Source of the DNA: Echinarachnius parma | Lineage: Eukaryota; Echinodermata; Echinoidea; Clypeasteroida; Echinarachniidae | NCBI GenBank assembly: GCA_037951105.1 | Contig: JBAMJV010007700.1 | Coordinates: 1 to 64,000 of the forward strand | Direction of reading: 5' to 3' | Length of the DNA stretch: 64,000 nucleotides | Shown here: positions 1 to 10,444 of the stretch, one piece after another | Layout: every line of letters starts with the position of its first letter | Position numbering within the stretch: the stretch's first letter is position 1 | The notes under the pieces: generated by a model | Told to the model about the DNA's origin: nothing | Seen by the model: the letters and a program-made list of their open reading frames with translations, nothing else | Database searches by the model: none | Program-made: the position numbers and the translations under genes

Positions 1-364
1 GTGATTAATTGTATTGTTTATTAATTACACAACCCTTTGAAAAGTGTTGGACATCTATTTAATATCAAACAACGGTACAAAATTATATAAGCCTGTGTTG
101 TTCTTTGCGTGGTGGTCCTCTTTAACAATATCTTCAAAACATCATCCGAGTATAATGTTAACATTTAGGAGAAATAATAAGTATTGTTTGATGAAAGCCT
201 GAACAAAAATTACCAAACTGACTTTAATTGCTGCATTCCTAACTTTGCCAAAACACTTGCTGGACTGGTGAATTATATACACTTGAATAGTCACTGCTTC
301 ATATTTTGTGAGACCAAGATCCGCCAACATGTTTCGAGGCCGAAACCGTTTGGTAAGAGTCGTG

Positions 365-536
365 TAAGCGGGGGGTGGGGGGGGGGGGGGGAGGGTGGCC
401 GTAGAAAGTTTTCGAGGCCGAGACCAGGATCCATCAACAATTGTTGGTTGAGAGTCGTGTAAGCGGGGGGGGGGGGGGGGGGGATTTTAAAATGTGGTCT
501 CGAGACCGTTAACAAGTGGTGAAGGGGGGGGGGGGG
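365..536. repeat. Cluster of poly-G tracts
   Basis: Three G-runs of 12 to 20 nt lie within 170 bp. They are separated by related segments containing GAGACC..ATC and GTCGTGTAAGCGGGGG, so the block itself looks duplicated (the motif GTCGTGTAAGCG occurs before both long runs). Such runs could form G-quadruplexes; that is inference. Confidence 0.7.
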
Positions 537-1496
537 ACGCCTTGTGAACAGGCTGTGTTTAATGACAATCGCACTGTGAACACACTGTGATAACAATATG
601 AACACAATATGATATACCCTGTGTTCATAGTGTGTTAAATACTGTACCTTTTTCGCGTTGGGTTACGTTGTTATACATTGTATACTATATGGCTTGGTGA
701 GTTTTAACGAAGTTACAAACCCATAAGATCGAATTGATTTAAACCCCATTCTGTTATTGATTAAACATCAATTAATTGCACACAGTTATTTCCCGAAATC
801 GTCATTCATGAACGCCTTTATGGCTTTACTACATCTGCCAGGCAAAAATCGACCCTACTTTATTGTGGGCAAGCAAGTAAGATGTATTGGTTATGATCTC
901 ATATTCGTTATAAAAAGAAATCACAAAGATGACAAATGACTGTCATCATTGACATGCTTGTACGTCACATACTGTAATACAGTATCGCCATCCATGAACC
1001 CTGATGCATGTATGCCGTCTGATAACAATAGCGTCGATTATTGCGTCCGGGAAATAGTGCAGCTCCATCCCTTACTTTGTAATATTAATCATGCTAATAA
1101 TGAATAACACGTCACACTGTATGTATTTGTTTCGCTGGCGATTGATGTTGAAATCGTCAAAGCTCATTGTGCAGAACAATACACCCTCCCAGATGAACAA
1201 TATATTTTCGATTAAGTAGCTCTGAGTGCGCTAATAGCTTATATTGAGCATGAAGCCTAAATCAATCACGTCGGGTGAATTATGCGTGCGTTGCGATAAT
1301 CACTTTTTGATTACCTGCCTCGCATTCCCAGTTTTAATCAAATCTGTCATGCTTTTCGAGGTTATCGTCCAGTTGATAAATGTATTTTTGTGTACAGTGG
1401 AGAAGCATACGGAGTAAATGTCACGGGGAGCCTGTGCCTCCAAATAATTTTGAAAAGGAGGACATCCCAAGTCGAAATTCCCATAGAAACCATAGG

Positions 1497-1860
1497 ACAA
1501 TCCTATGGGTTCCGTATGGGTTTCCGTATGGGTTTCTTATGGGTTCCCAATGGGTTTCCAATGGGTTTCTTATGGGTTCCCTATGGGTTTCCAATGGGTT
1601 TCTTATGGGTTCCCTATGGGTTTCCAATGGGTTTCTTATGGGTTCCCTATGGGTTTCCAATGGGTTTCTTATGGGTCATTATGAGTTTCTATGGGACCAA
1701 AAGACATTTACCAGGTCGAAATTCCCATGGAGTCAAAACCCATAGGAAACCCATTGGAATCCCTTAGAAACCCATAGAAACCCATATTCCACTTTCCCAA
1801 TTGAAACCAATAGAAATCAACTGTACAGGCCTATGGGTTTCTATGGGTCTCCTATGGATG
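1497..1860 (+). repeat. 33-bp minisatellite built from 11-bp ATGGGTTTC units
   Basis: From about 1497 to 1677 the sequence repeats with a 33-bp period made of three 11-bp variants: CTTATGGGTTC, CCTATGGGTTT and CCAATGGGTTT. A more diverged version continues to about 1860, partly in inverted orientation (CCCATAGAAACC). The overlapping open frames on both strands (GFPMGFLWVPY-type repeats) come from the repeat period being a multiple of three and are not taken as protein. Confidence 0.85.
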
Positions 1861-2335
1861 TTGGTTCTATGGCAATTTCGACCTGGGATATTATTTGGAG
1901 GGGGAAAAAGACATCCATAAGGTGTGCCTCCCTCAATTCAGTCCGCCAGCGCTACGCCACTGCCCCCACCCCCTCCATAGTTTCCTCTCAGAATTACCAG
2001 ATGGGTAGCTACATAAAGGGGGGGGGGGGGTCCACAATAGTTTCACAAACAAAGCAATACAAAACTATAAATATGAAATCAAGATAATAATACGCATTAA
2101 ATACAAATTAAAGAAATCCAAAGAGAGTGCCCCCAAGCAGTTGGACCACGTTACGTCACCAAGTATAAGACAATAGTCATACAAAGCAGAATGGAGAGGT
2201 GGGGGAGGTTGCGGTCGGGGGCTACAGCATCCTGCCCCTACCCTTCCTGAAGTCAATATTATGGCAAAACATACTTTTAATTGTCATAGTAGGTGAAATA
2301 TATAACAAAAAGTTTGAACATTTTGTGCTTGACAG

Positions 2336-2478
2336 AATGCTTGCAAGGAACGACCGAACACGAGGGGTCGTGTTATTACGTCAGTCCTCAGAACATGACC
2401 CGTAACCACAGCGACATTGTGAACCTCTGCGGCGACTATGGGTTTCATCTCGTCTACGTGGAAACAGCACAAGAGCAG
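2336..2478 (+). CDS. Gene 1 exon: N-terminal half of C-type lectin domain
   Basis: The exon follows the acceptor TGCTTGACAG and ends at the donor GTATGC. It starts in phase 1 and ends on a codon boundary. It encodes a Cys at the domain start, GSCYYV (the usual opening of long-form C-type lectin domains), NLCGDYGFHLVYVET and a final EQ. This matches the beta1-helix1-helix2 part of the fold. Confidence 0.82.
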
Positions 2479-5400
2479 GTATGCGATGAATACAGAGCTC
2501 ATAGTTACGCAAAACTGATAGACCCCATATTCTGAACTAATTCCCAGTGGGAAACTCTCGTAGGCAACGGGTTCAATATGTAGATAAAGGTACTACGATA
2601 TAATATAACGCACAAGCCTAGTAAGAACGTTGTTTACATTTTAAAATGGATCCCTTACTATTCAATGCATATCTATGATTACTCTTGGAGGATATGATTG
2701 AAAAAATAAAACATTTTCTAAACATGTTCGCTGTTTTCTAACTTGTTCGCATGGCAATTATCCTGAATTTGTGCAAATGTTCTATAATTTTGTTTGTCAT
2801 AATTATCAACTCTTTAGATTTCCAAATGTATAATCAATGTTCGTATTAATTGTATTTAGATTTACTTATTTAGTTTTGACTATTATTTCAAAGAAGTATC
2901 ATTTTGAAATTGGTTTGCACGTTGTTTATTCCTAAAATCAGAATGTATATTGCTGACTAAAATACCACTGCCGTGGTTTCTATTGTATGAGGCTGTAATT
3001 TCTAATCATAATAAATGTTTAATCTGATTATTATCTTGTAAATGATACAACACATGATACACAATGATACACAATGATACACAATGATACACAATGATAC
3101 ACTAATGATAAGTATTACTTTCTAATTTATTGGTGTGATATTTTGTTTTTATTTTGTAAAAAACATTATATTTTCAACTCGACAGGCCTATCTGGAAAGC
3201 AGGCTTATTAACACTACAGCTGACTACTGGATGGGACTCACCCTTGATCCGCAAGTGGGAAACCCGTCATGGCTGGACGGAACACCTCTGACATTTGACC
3301 GAACAAACGGCGCCTCGTTTACCAATGGAGGGGAGTGTGTGAAAATAGGCGTGTCTTCAAACTATGACTGGGTGGGCCGGAACTGCAGCGATCGGCTGCC
3401 ATTCATATGCGAACGCGAGATTAGTAAGTATTGATAATAATAATCCATAAATATAAAGTGCAATATTGCAATGAATTCTCAATGCGCATACTTATATAAA
3501 TAATATTTATATTTTGGAGGAACAGAAAGTTGAACAGTTTCAGGCGTGGGGATGTAGAGTGATTCACCGCGGTTCGCAATACGTACCTAGGCCAGCTTGT
3601 GTACACTATACAATTAGCCAGTGTGTAATTCATACCGTGAGCAAGGCACTGGCAATATGGTAACGCGCATCTGATTTACGATTCCGATCCACATTTAAAT
3701 ATGGAGGGGTATAATTATGAACAAATCGGAGTGCCTATCAGTCTTTTCAGGTATCTCCAGGTTCAGTAAAACACAAAAGAATGTCAACCACAATAATATA
3801 CTATGTTCATCAAGTTGGTTATAATTTTAAGTTCCCCGTGATAGAGGATTCAAATGATGCATGAACTACCAATCGCCTTATAGTCTTACTCTCAGTCTAA
3901 TTACCTTTCTACTCTGAACCATATGTGTCATGGATTGCTTTTCATCGTTTTGTCAAGTCCAGAGAAAATCAAACTGTTGTATCATACATCTAATTGAATC
4001 ACTGTAATTGTGATTAACATGCATACGTTGATTATTTTGGTTTGTGAAGATTAAGTAAAAAGACGAAATATAATAAAAGGTCTGCATGTGCTAGATTTAT
4101 TAAACGCTCGCTACGACCGTTTATTATTCCTAGCTGTAAAATCAATATAATTCCACTAAAATATATTTTGAAGTCAGTCTTCTGAGACTAACTCTTAAAT
4201 TATAGTTTCCTGTATTATGATAAAGCCAATATTCTCGCAACTGTGTAGTGTCGGCTGGCAAAAAGTGTACAGTATCTGTAACTATGGCTGCGACGGAGCT
4301 GTAAACCATTACCCGACAAAACACATATCAAAGATATAATATATTAATACTAGATTAATTAATGTTAGATTCATCGCGGTTTCACATCCAACTTGGGAGG
4401 GTATGACTTGATACCACTGTATTACCACTGTATAGTTCACACCGTATACAGAGGTAATAATACAAATGTAATCTTGAGACAATTTGCATATTTCTTTCCC
4501 CCAAAATACTTGATACGTGTATTATACATCATTTACTCAGCATAAGGTTTATTCTGTGTTTCTCTTTGTAATGGCAGAATGCACAACCACTACACCAACT
4601 TCCACGCCGCCATCTCCACGGGCCGGTAAGTTTGCAATGTTGGTTCACTGGTCAGTCGAAAAAAACCTACCTCAAAGAACATACAGTGTGCTCATAGTGT
4701 GAACACACTGTGAACACACTGTGAGCACACCCTGAGCTCACTGTGAAATACAGTGTGAACACACTAAGAGCACACAATGATGGTACACTATTGTATAAAG
4801 TGTGAATACACCAATTTACCAACTTGAACGCACACTTGAACGGCATATCACAGTGTCATTACAAAGTCATTATACAGGTATGTGTTCACACCTTCAATAT
4901 GTTCACAGTACCGTTATCCACAGTGTGATAATTGTCGACGCTATTTAATGATCCACATTTAAAGGGGTAGTACAGTTCTGGTCCAAACTTAACCTTAGTA
5001 AGTCAAGCTTATAATTTATCATTACAAACTAACAGTTACAATGCAATGTTCCTTGGTATGTTTTCCAAAAAATGTGTAGCATTTATGATGTTTTGTTAAT
5101 TAATTATTGAACAAAATGTTGTGCCCCAACATTTATTAAATAATGATAATAATAGAGCGCCATGTGTCTAGGAGCCCTATTTCAGAGGCGCATTTATTTA
5201 CCCTTGGTCATCAGGTACAGTTCAAACCCGCACAGTTATTTTGTGCACCATCCCAACTCCCAGGGGAGCATAGGCATACTAGTCCAAGCTGCCCTAATAT
5301 GTAGAGCGCTACATGCTAATTTAACACCCGACCAAGTAGCCTACCCATTCATACTCCTGGGTAGAGAGCAGCAATGTAGATTAAATGCCTTGCTGAAGGA

Positions 5401-6513
5401 CATACAATGACGGGGCATCGATTGGGTTTGAACTCGGGTCCCGAGATCGGAAGTCATATCCGATCGTGCCACAACACCTCTATTTTCCAATGCTTTTAAA
5501 AAAAGGTGTTTTTTAAACAAAAAATTGTTTAAAGCGCCCTCTAATCAATAGCCCTACCTGTAGGCCAAATAAATATTTCATGATTTTCTTTTCTCATTTT
5601 GACTTGCACACATTATAATGCTTTAATGGATATTTGTTTTATTATATGCGAAAGAGCATCTTTTTTTGGCATCATGGCTTGATGCATGATAATGATAAAC
5701 AGCGACGGTGGTTAGTTGCGCCATGCATAGGTCACGTGGTCCACTCTGCTAGAGAGTCTAACAATGCTACAATGCTACTTTGAAACTTGTTCAATTCTTT
5801 TTCATACATCTTGTTGCTTTATATTTGCAGGCGGAATAATATCATCTTCTTTCGGGATCCTTACTCAGGGCGCCATGTTAAAGAACACCGTAGTTTACAT
5901 GCATGTAATGGCGTCTTCATTGGTCACGTGTGCTGCGCTGTGTCACTACGTGGTCTAAAAAGTTCATGAAATTCCTCTCAATATTATTTAAACATCTAAT
6001 ATTGTTTGTATTATATTGTTTGTGTTGTTTTTTTTAATTGTTTTTTAGGCGCAAGAATATCATCTTCTTTCGGGATCGTTGCTCATGGTGCCATTTTAAA
6101 GAAGACCGTAATTTACAAGAACAAGGTGGCTTCTTCATTGGTCACGTTTGCTGCGCTGTGTCACGTAGCCTAAAAATGTTTATGAATTCATAATATGTTT
6201 AGTTTGACCTTAATATTATTTATACAGCTTATGTTGTTTGTGTTGGTTTTATTTTAATTTGCATGCAGGCACAAGATTATCATCTTATTTTGGAATCGTT
6301 GCTCATGGCGCAATATTAAACAACACCGTAGTTTACAAGCACGAGGTGGCGTCTTCACTGGTCACGTGCGCTGCGCTCTGCCAGAGGGATGCCCAATGCG
6401 GATCGTTCTCCTTCATCCAACAAGAGAAGGCCTGCTTGCTCGCACCCGGTGGATTCATCGATCCTATTCACATCGAGAATCGCGAGGGCGTCAAAACATA
6501 CGCAGAGAAATAA
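2336..6513 (+). CDS. Gene 1: secreted C-type lectin with Thr/Pro linker and PAN-like C-terminus (5' partial, spliced)
   Basis: Four exons (2336-2478, 3186-3423, 4578-4625, 6269-6513) join in frame into 224 codons plus a stop. They encode a C-type lectin-like domain of about 128 residues, a 16-residue Thr/Ser/Pro linker and an 81-residue PAN/apple-like domain ending at TAA 6511-6513. Intron phases are 1, 0, 1, 1, so the lectin domain and the linker are symmetric phase-1 modules. The lectin has the WMGL core, GGEC and the terminal FICE signature with six Cys. It lacks the EPN/QPD and WND calcium-sugar motifs, so its ligand is unknown. The protein is probably a soluble recognition or adhesion factor. 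The first exon, expected to hold a signal peptide, was not found. Two truncated copies of the last exon lie in the last intron. Confidence 0.8.
3047..3104 (+). repeat. Short tandem repeat ACAATGATAC
   Basis: Five near-identical copies of a 10-bp unit, ACAATGATAC, lie in the intron splitting the lectin domain. The first and last units are slightly diverged. Confidence 0.85.
3186..3423 (+). CDS. Gene 1 exon: C-terminal half of C-type lectin domain
   Basis: This exon joins in phase 0 to the previous one (acceptor CTCGACAG, donor GTAAGT) and ends in phase 1. Its 79 codons include WMGLTLD, SWLDGTPL, GGECVKI, DWVGRNCSDRLPFICE. These are the WIGL-type core and the last three conserved Cys of the family. 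Where sugar-binding members have EPN or QPD this one has DGTP, and where they have WND it has DWVGRN. Calcium-dependent carbohydrate binding is therefore not predicted. Confidence 0.88.
4578..4625 (+). CDS. Gene 1 exon: Thr/Ser/Pro linker
   Basis: A 48-nt exon between TTGTAATGGCAG and the donor GTAAGT, phase 1 at both ends. It encodes CTTTTPTSTPPSPRA, a mucin-like hinge likely to be O-glycosylated. It joins the lectin domain (split codon gives Lys) to the PAN-like domain (split codon gives Gly). It is too short to be found as an open frame and is supported by its splice sites and phases. Confidence 0.72.
4685..4930 (+). repeat. Degenerate ACACTGTGA / TGTGAACACAC repeat block
   Basis: Roughly 11-bp units such as GTGAACACACT and GTGAGCACACC recur irregularly. 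The same motif family appears near 548-640 and at 56680-57040, so it is dispersed rather than local slippage only. Confidence 0.65.
4961..5700 (+). mobile_element. MITE family A copy interrupted by a SINE (gene 1 last intron)
   Basis: It begins AAAGGGGTAGTACAGTTCTGG, a variant of the family A terminus GGGATAGTTNAGTTTTGGTA. Shared interior landmarks are CATTACAAACTAACA, ATGATGTTTTGTTAA and AAAGCGCCCTCT. A tRNA-derived SINE at about 5160-5490 separates the two halves. The right end is not sharply defined. Confidence 0.5.
5160..5490 (-). mobile_element. tRNA-derived SINE relic
   Basis: Read on the minus strand from about 5485, the sequence has a tRNA-like promoter pair: TGGCACGATCGG (A-box-like) and GAGTTCAAACCC (B-box-like). 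Towards lower coordinates come GTCATTGTATGTCC and TTCAGCAAGGC, a type of segment common in marine-animal SINEs. There is no cloverleaf, so it is not a tRNA gene. Confidence 0.5.
5831..5958 (+). pseudogene. Truncated copy 1 of the gene 1 PAN-like terminal exon
   Basis: The acceptor TATTTGCAG is intact and the copy starts in phase 1 like the functional exon. It reads SSSFGILTQGAMLKNTVVY and continues to CAALC, then HYVV and a stop (5956-5958). Identity to the intact exon at 6269 is high up to the CAALC codons and is then lost. Three of the four conserved Cys positions after CAALC cannot be provided. It could be a decayed duplicate or an alternative last exon giving a short C-terminus. Confidence 0.7.
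6049..6172 (+). pseudogene. Truncated copy 2 of the gene 1 PAN-like terminal exon
   Basis: The polypyrimidine tract and acceptor TTTTTTAG are kept and the start is again phase 1. The copy reads ISSSFGIVAHGAILKKTV and reaches FAALCHVA before TAA (6170-6172). The first conserved Cys is mutated (TGT to TTT), which argues for decay. It diverges from the intact exon at the same codon as copy 1. The following sequence resembles that after copy 1, so a truncated unit of about 215 bp was probably duplicated. Confidence 0.7.
6269..6513 (+). CDS. Gene 1 terminal exon: PAN/apple-like cap domain
   Basis: Acceptor GCATGCAG, phase 1 start, 81 codons plus a split Gly codon, stop TAA at 6511-6513. Conserved pattern: CAALC, six residues later CGSFSFI, then CLL, and near the end REGVKTY. 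This is a four-Cys PAN/apple-like arrangement shared with the last exons of genes 2 and 3. An AATAAA hexamer (6509-6514) overlaps the stop codon. Confidence 0.85.
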
Positions 6514-6514
6514 A
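6509..6514 (+). promoter_or_regulatory. AATAAA overlapping the gene 1 stop codon
   Basis: The hexamer AATAAA spans the last sense codon and the TAA stop. If used as the polyadenylation signal, the 3' UTR would be only about 10-30 nt. No other clear AATAAA lies in the next 100 bases. It may be a chance match. Confidence 0.3.
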
Positions 6515-7855
6515 CCGAGCTCGATAAATGTTTTCGTCTAAATAATCATATTAAGTGTGTACATACTGAGATGTTGCATAATTGTATTCATGATAATATT
6601 CTGTTTAACAGTGCAGCCTTTGAAGAAATGGATTTTTTGGTATAGACTGAAGACGCTGCACAAAATAATTGTTTGTGAGGTAATGAAAAACTGAGTGTCA
6701 AATTTGAAAGAGCATACAGTTTTAATGACAGAATCAACTTTATTGATCAAAATCGGTTTAGAGAGGGCTGCAACTTACATCCATGAATATAACAATTTGT
6801 AAATATTGTAGGGCCCCAAAATAATTCAATAATTATGAACCAGCCATTGAGAAAAACAATGTTTACACTTTTCAAAACTTCACAAAAGATGTTTTGAAAT
6901 AGATGTTCTCTCTGTTGAATCATTATTTTAACAAAACATCACATGCACAACTTTTTAATAGAAAATGGTTGAAACCAAGCGCGTTTTAGAGAGCGCCCTC
7001 AGGCTTTTAACGGCTCTTTTTGTATAATAACAGGGTTTTTACTTAGTTGTTTGTGATTTGTTATACCTTTGGAGCAGGGTGGAAATATAACTATTAGTTT
7101 GTAATGTAATGGTGCAGGTCATGGTTACTAAAATTCAGTTAACTCCGAATGCATTGACTTTAGAGCGCATAATTGATCATGTTGATAGTCAACAATTGAT
7201 TTCTGATTTAATTCATCAAAGCCCTCTGTAGGCAGAGTTTTGGCAACAAGAGACATCATCTTGTTATCAAACGCTGTACACTCATGCTAATGGCCTAGTC
7301 CCACTGTACTGTTTTTCCTTCCGTTTCCTATCCGTTTGACATCCGGAAGGTACTAGCTGGAAATTAAATGAGGCGGACCAGGTTCGGAATGGACAAGCAG
7401 GATAACTTTTAATTCGGCTCCGTTTCGCGTGAAACGAAGCGTCATGAAACTGCATAATGTGCTAGATATTGACCGTTTCGCAACATTTGGTCGGAAGAGA
7501 AACGGTGCTGTGAGACTATTTCATAACCTACGCCTTGTATACGTGGTTTAGACGTCAATCTCTATTATACGGTATCTTACGGTTTGTGTTTTATTCCCTA
7601 TTGTTCTAAAAGGTTAAAATTGACGAAACGTATTGCATAATCGTGATTTTTGTTTTGGTTATTTTTGTTTGTATAACGGTTGTGGACTTCAATAGCGACG
7701 TTTTATATAAGCTTTGAGCGTCACGTCTGTCTCGACAAATTCAAAGTGGAAACAATTTATAAAATTAATGTGATATGAATGTAAAGTGAAATAAAATGAG
7801 TATATTTTAGGAGGAGTTCATTCACTATGATGGGAAATTAGTAGTTAAACATGTT
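6514..7855. other. Intergenic region after gene 1
   Basis: No exon recognised. About 6628-7145 is a family A MITE copy. The rest up to 7838 is AT-rich with no recognisable coding signal. Confidence 0.6.
6628..7145. mobile_element. MITE family A copy (diverged ends)
   Basis: It shares with the copies at 28617 and 29811 the segments TTGGTATAGACTGAAGACGC, GAGGTAATGAAAAACTGAGT, CATCACATGCACAAC, TTAGAGAGCGCCCTC and TAATGTAATGGTGCAGG. Terminal inverted repeats are eroded. It lies about 115 bp after the gene 1 stop. Confidence 0.6.
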
Positions 7856-8655
7856 TTTTTTTTTTTTTTTTTTATTGCTTCAAATAAAACAAATTTACAA
7901 TCGTTGATCGTTATAACATTCGACCTGCATATCAAAAACAATACAATTCAGAATAAACAATTGAAAATGAACAAAAGAGTAATCAATATCAAATTAAATG
8001 AGAGGTCTCCACTTTTTTTCGTGTGTATTCTGTTTTCCCTTTCTGAAAGCAATTATATATTCTACGTGTTGGAGAAAATCAAGTTCTTTTGTAAAACGTA
8101 AACAGGATACATTTTTTTCTTCGAACTTTGTTTTATAGATTAAATATCTTGCAAAAAATATAATTGTATTAGTCAAATGGTGAGTTTTCTCGCCAAAACC
8201 AAAACAAATGTCTAAATATGAGAACTGTTGAGTATATACATTTTTTCTTAATAACCAAGCATTTATATCTGACCAAAATTGTTTAACTTTAGAACATGTA
8301 CAAAACAAATGCAACAAACTTTGTGGTTCTTTTTTACAGAAATTACAGACTGGAGAGTTGTGTATACTTATTTTATATAAATAATCATTCGTCGCCAAAC
8401 GACGGTGAATAAATTGAAATTGAAATACACGAATCTTTGTGTCTAGTGTTACCCAATATACAATTCCGAATCGATTCTGCCATTGAATTAACTCTCTCAA
8501 ATTTACATTCAAGTCAAATGACCATTTTTCACACTGATTTGTATTCGATAAATTTATACAAAATGTAGACACTATTTTTTCATAACAGGCCTTTGTTACT
8601 TTTTTAGATCTAATATATTTTGTGTATCCATCTTCTTCTAGTAGTTAAACATGTT
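7839..8655 (-). mobile_element. 5'-truncated LINE (L1-like C-terminus) with 17-bp target site duplication
   Basis: The insert (about 7856-8638, minus strand) is flanked by identical 17-bp copies of TAGTAGTTAAACATGTT at 7839-7855 and 8639-8655. A run of about 20 T at its low-coordinate end is the poly(A) tail on the minus strand. A minus-strand open frame (8572-7994, 192 aa) carries the zinc-ribbon-like tail typical of some LINE reverse transcriptases: FIHRRLATNDYL, CNFCKKEP, LLHLFCTC and KQFW. This is what target-primed reverse transcription with 5' truncation leaves. The reverse transcriptase core is absent, so the copy is dead. Confidence 0.88.
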
Positions 8656-10120
8656 AAAGGAATGGATTGAAGGAATGCCTGTAAAGTGTCTAACTCCACG
8701 AAAATTTCTTGGAACTTCCTCGTTTCTCTTCTACCGTGTTGTTTAGCTTATAGTAAGAGAAGAATAAAATAAGGTTTAATTTTTTTTCAAATGCCCCTTT
8801 AGTATGACGATATCTATCATTCATCTCAAGAGCGTTAATGAACGGTAATAAACCTCATAAACGTCATACAGTAATTCGTTGTAAAAACTGACGCATATTT
8901 TTGCTTTTTTAACTAGGAAAGCAGTGTTCTTTTTCAATGAAACTTTCACACATCATTCGGATATATCTTTCAATGATTTTGGTACAGGATTGAATTCTCA
9001 AATTTAATTTTGGCAATATCTGCCACTGACAGGTGCACCTTTAAATATATTACCACGTAATAGAGAAGGGTTCAATCAAAGTTGTAGGAAATGTACTTGT
9101 CAGATATGATTATTGTATACAAAAAAGGGTCACATAATCATCTAAAGTGCTATTTGTTGCAATACTTCTCACTATTTTGTTCAAAAGATATCCTTTATAA
9201 TATAAATATATAACAAAGTTGATATTTGAAAACAAATTTGCTAGATCCCTTGAGTTGAACACTGAATTGATAACAAACCCAAATGTTTCTGTAAATGAAT
9301 AATTTCTTGTCGTAATAAAAATGTTCTATATCGACACCGTACGTTTGGTACCGTACTGTATTCCACAATAAGATGGAATGTTGGCACAAATACAAATTTC
9401 AACTGTTATTTAAATACAAATAGATACCTATATGTATTACGTATGTTATTTTCCCTATTCGACGATGAAGTATAATGTTATTAATTTGATTACCAAATAA
9501 AATTGTATAGATAACTTTACAATAATAATCTAATTCATATGCATGTATATAATGATAAAATAAAGTGCAATTTGCTGAGATGTTTGAGTTCTTTGTGTCA
9601 ATGTATCTATCAATACATCATATTATCCGAATATTATAACTAGAGTCGACAAGGGAAGTCGAAATAATATAACTTGTACAAATGCTTCTATAGTATTATT
9701 TTTACGGTAACAAAATATGAAAATGGTTTACAACAGTTTGGTGTAATATTCGGTAAACGTCGCTTGAACATTTAAGTAATATGCAGTTAGGTCGATGCCC
9801 TGCTTTGTTGACTTAAACATTCATTAACGAAGGACCAATGGTTTGCGTTGGACAAAAGGAATACATGAAATCTATAGAGAGCAATATAATTTGGATACCC
9901 TACTAAATGCGACAATCAGTACATTCGGGCTACACACATGACAGAGGAGATGATGAGTAAATGAGATTAAAAGACTAGCTGTCCGCGTTTCAGTAATTAC
10001 TCCTGTTTCTATTCAGCCATATATAATTTTATTTGAACAAATTAAATATAGTGTTAGATGAAAGGCGGTATCATATCATGACAGAAGGAGGAAACAATTG
10101 CATTTAAAGTATAATCATAG
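8656..10120. other. Intergenic, nothing recognised
   Basis: AT-rich sequence with no exon, repeat array or element edge that could be supported. Confidence 0.5.
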
Positions 10121-10420
10121 TTGTGTGTGTATAATGTGTTATGTGTGTGTGTGTGTGTGTGTGTGTTACTTAAAATAAGTGTGTGTGTGTGTGTGTGCAT
10201 GTGTTTATATATGTATGCTTGTGTGTGTGTGTGCGTGTGTATGTGTGTATGTATGTATGTATGTGTGACCGTGTGTATATATGACATGTACGTATGTGTA
10301 TGTGTGTGTATGTGTGTGTGGATGTATGTATCTACATTATGTATGTATGTATGTATGTATGTATGTATTTATTTATGTATGTATGTATGTATGTACATGT
10401 ACAGTATGTGTGTATTCAGT
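10121..10420 (+). repeat. (TG)n / (TATG)n microsatellite
   Basis: About 300 bp of GT dinucleotide tracts grade into GTAT tetranucleotide tracts with interruptions. The Val/Cys-rich and His/Thr-rich open frames on the two strands are by-products of the repeat. Confidence 0.92.
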
Positions 10421-10444
10421 GTAGTTGTGAACTGCACGTATATT

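Larger units (their letters stand above)
1..2335. other. Region upstream of the first lectin exon, no gene recognised
   Basis: No coding exon could be supported here. The stretch holds several poly-G tracts (about 370-391, 464-483, 525-536, 2020-2030), a short block of ACACTGTGA-type repeats near 548-640, a CCCATGGG-type minisatellite (about 1497-1860) and a GCTACGCCAC terminus motif at 1951. The first exon of gene 1, which should carry a signal peptide and end in phase 1, was looked for and not found. It may lie left of the window. Confidence 0.6.

Noticed and set aside
808-876. Candidate signal-peptide exon for gene 1 (MNAFMALLHLPGKNRPYF, donor GTAAGA)
   Set aside because: It ends in phase 0, whereas the lectin exon at 2336 needs a phase-1 partner, and the hydrophobic stretch is short and interrupted.
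1380-1767. GFPMGFLWVPY-type repetitive frames on both strands
   Set aside because: The minisatellite period of 33 bp keeps all frames open; no splice sites, no family resemblance.
7994-8572. 192-codon minus-strand frame as a host gene
   Set aside because: Flanking 17-bp target duplications, the poly(A) tail and the zinc-ribbon-like LINE tail show that it is a 5'-truncated LINE.
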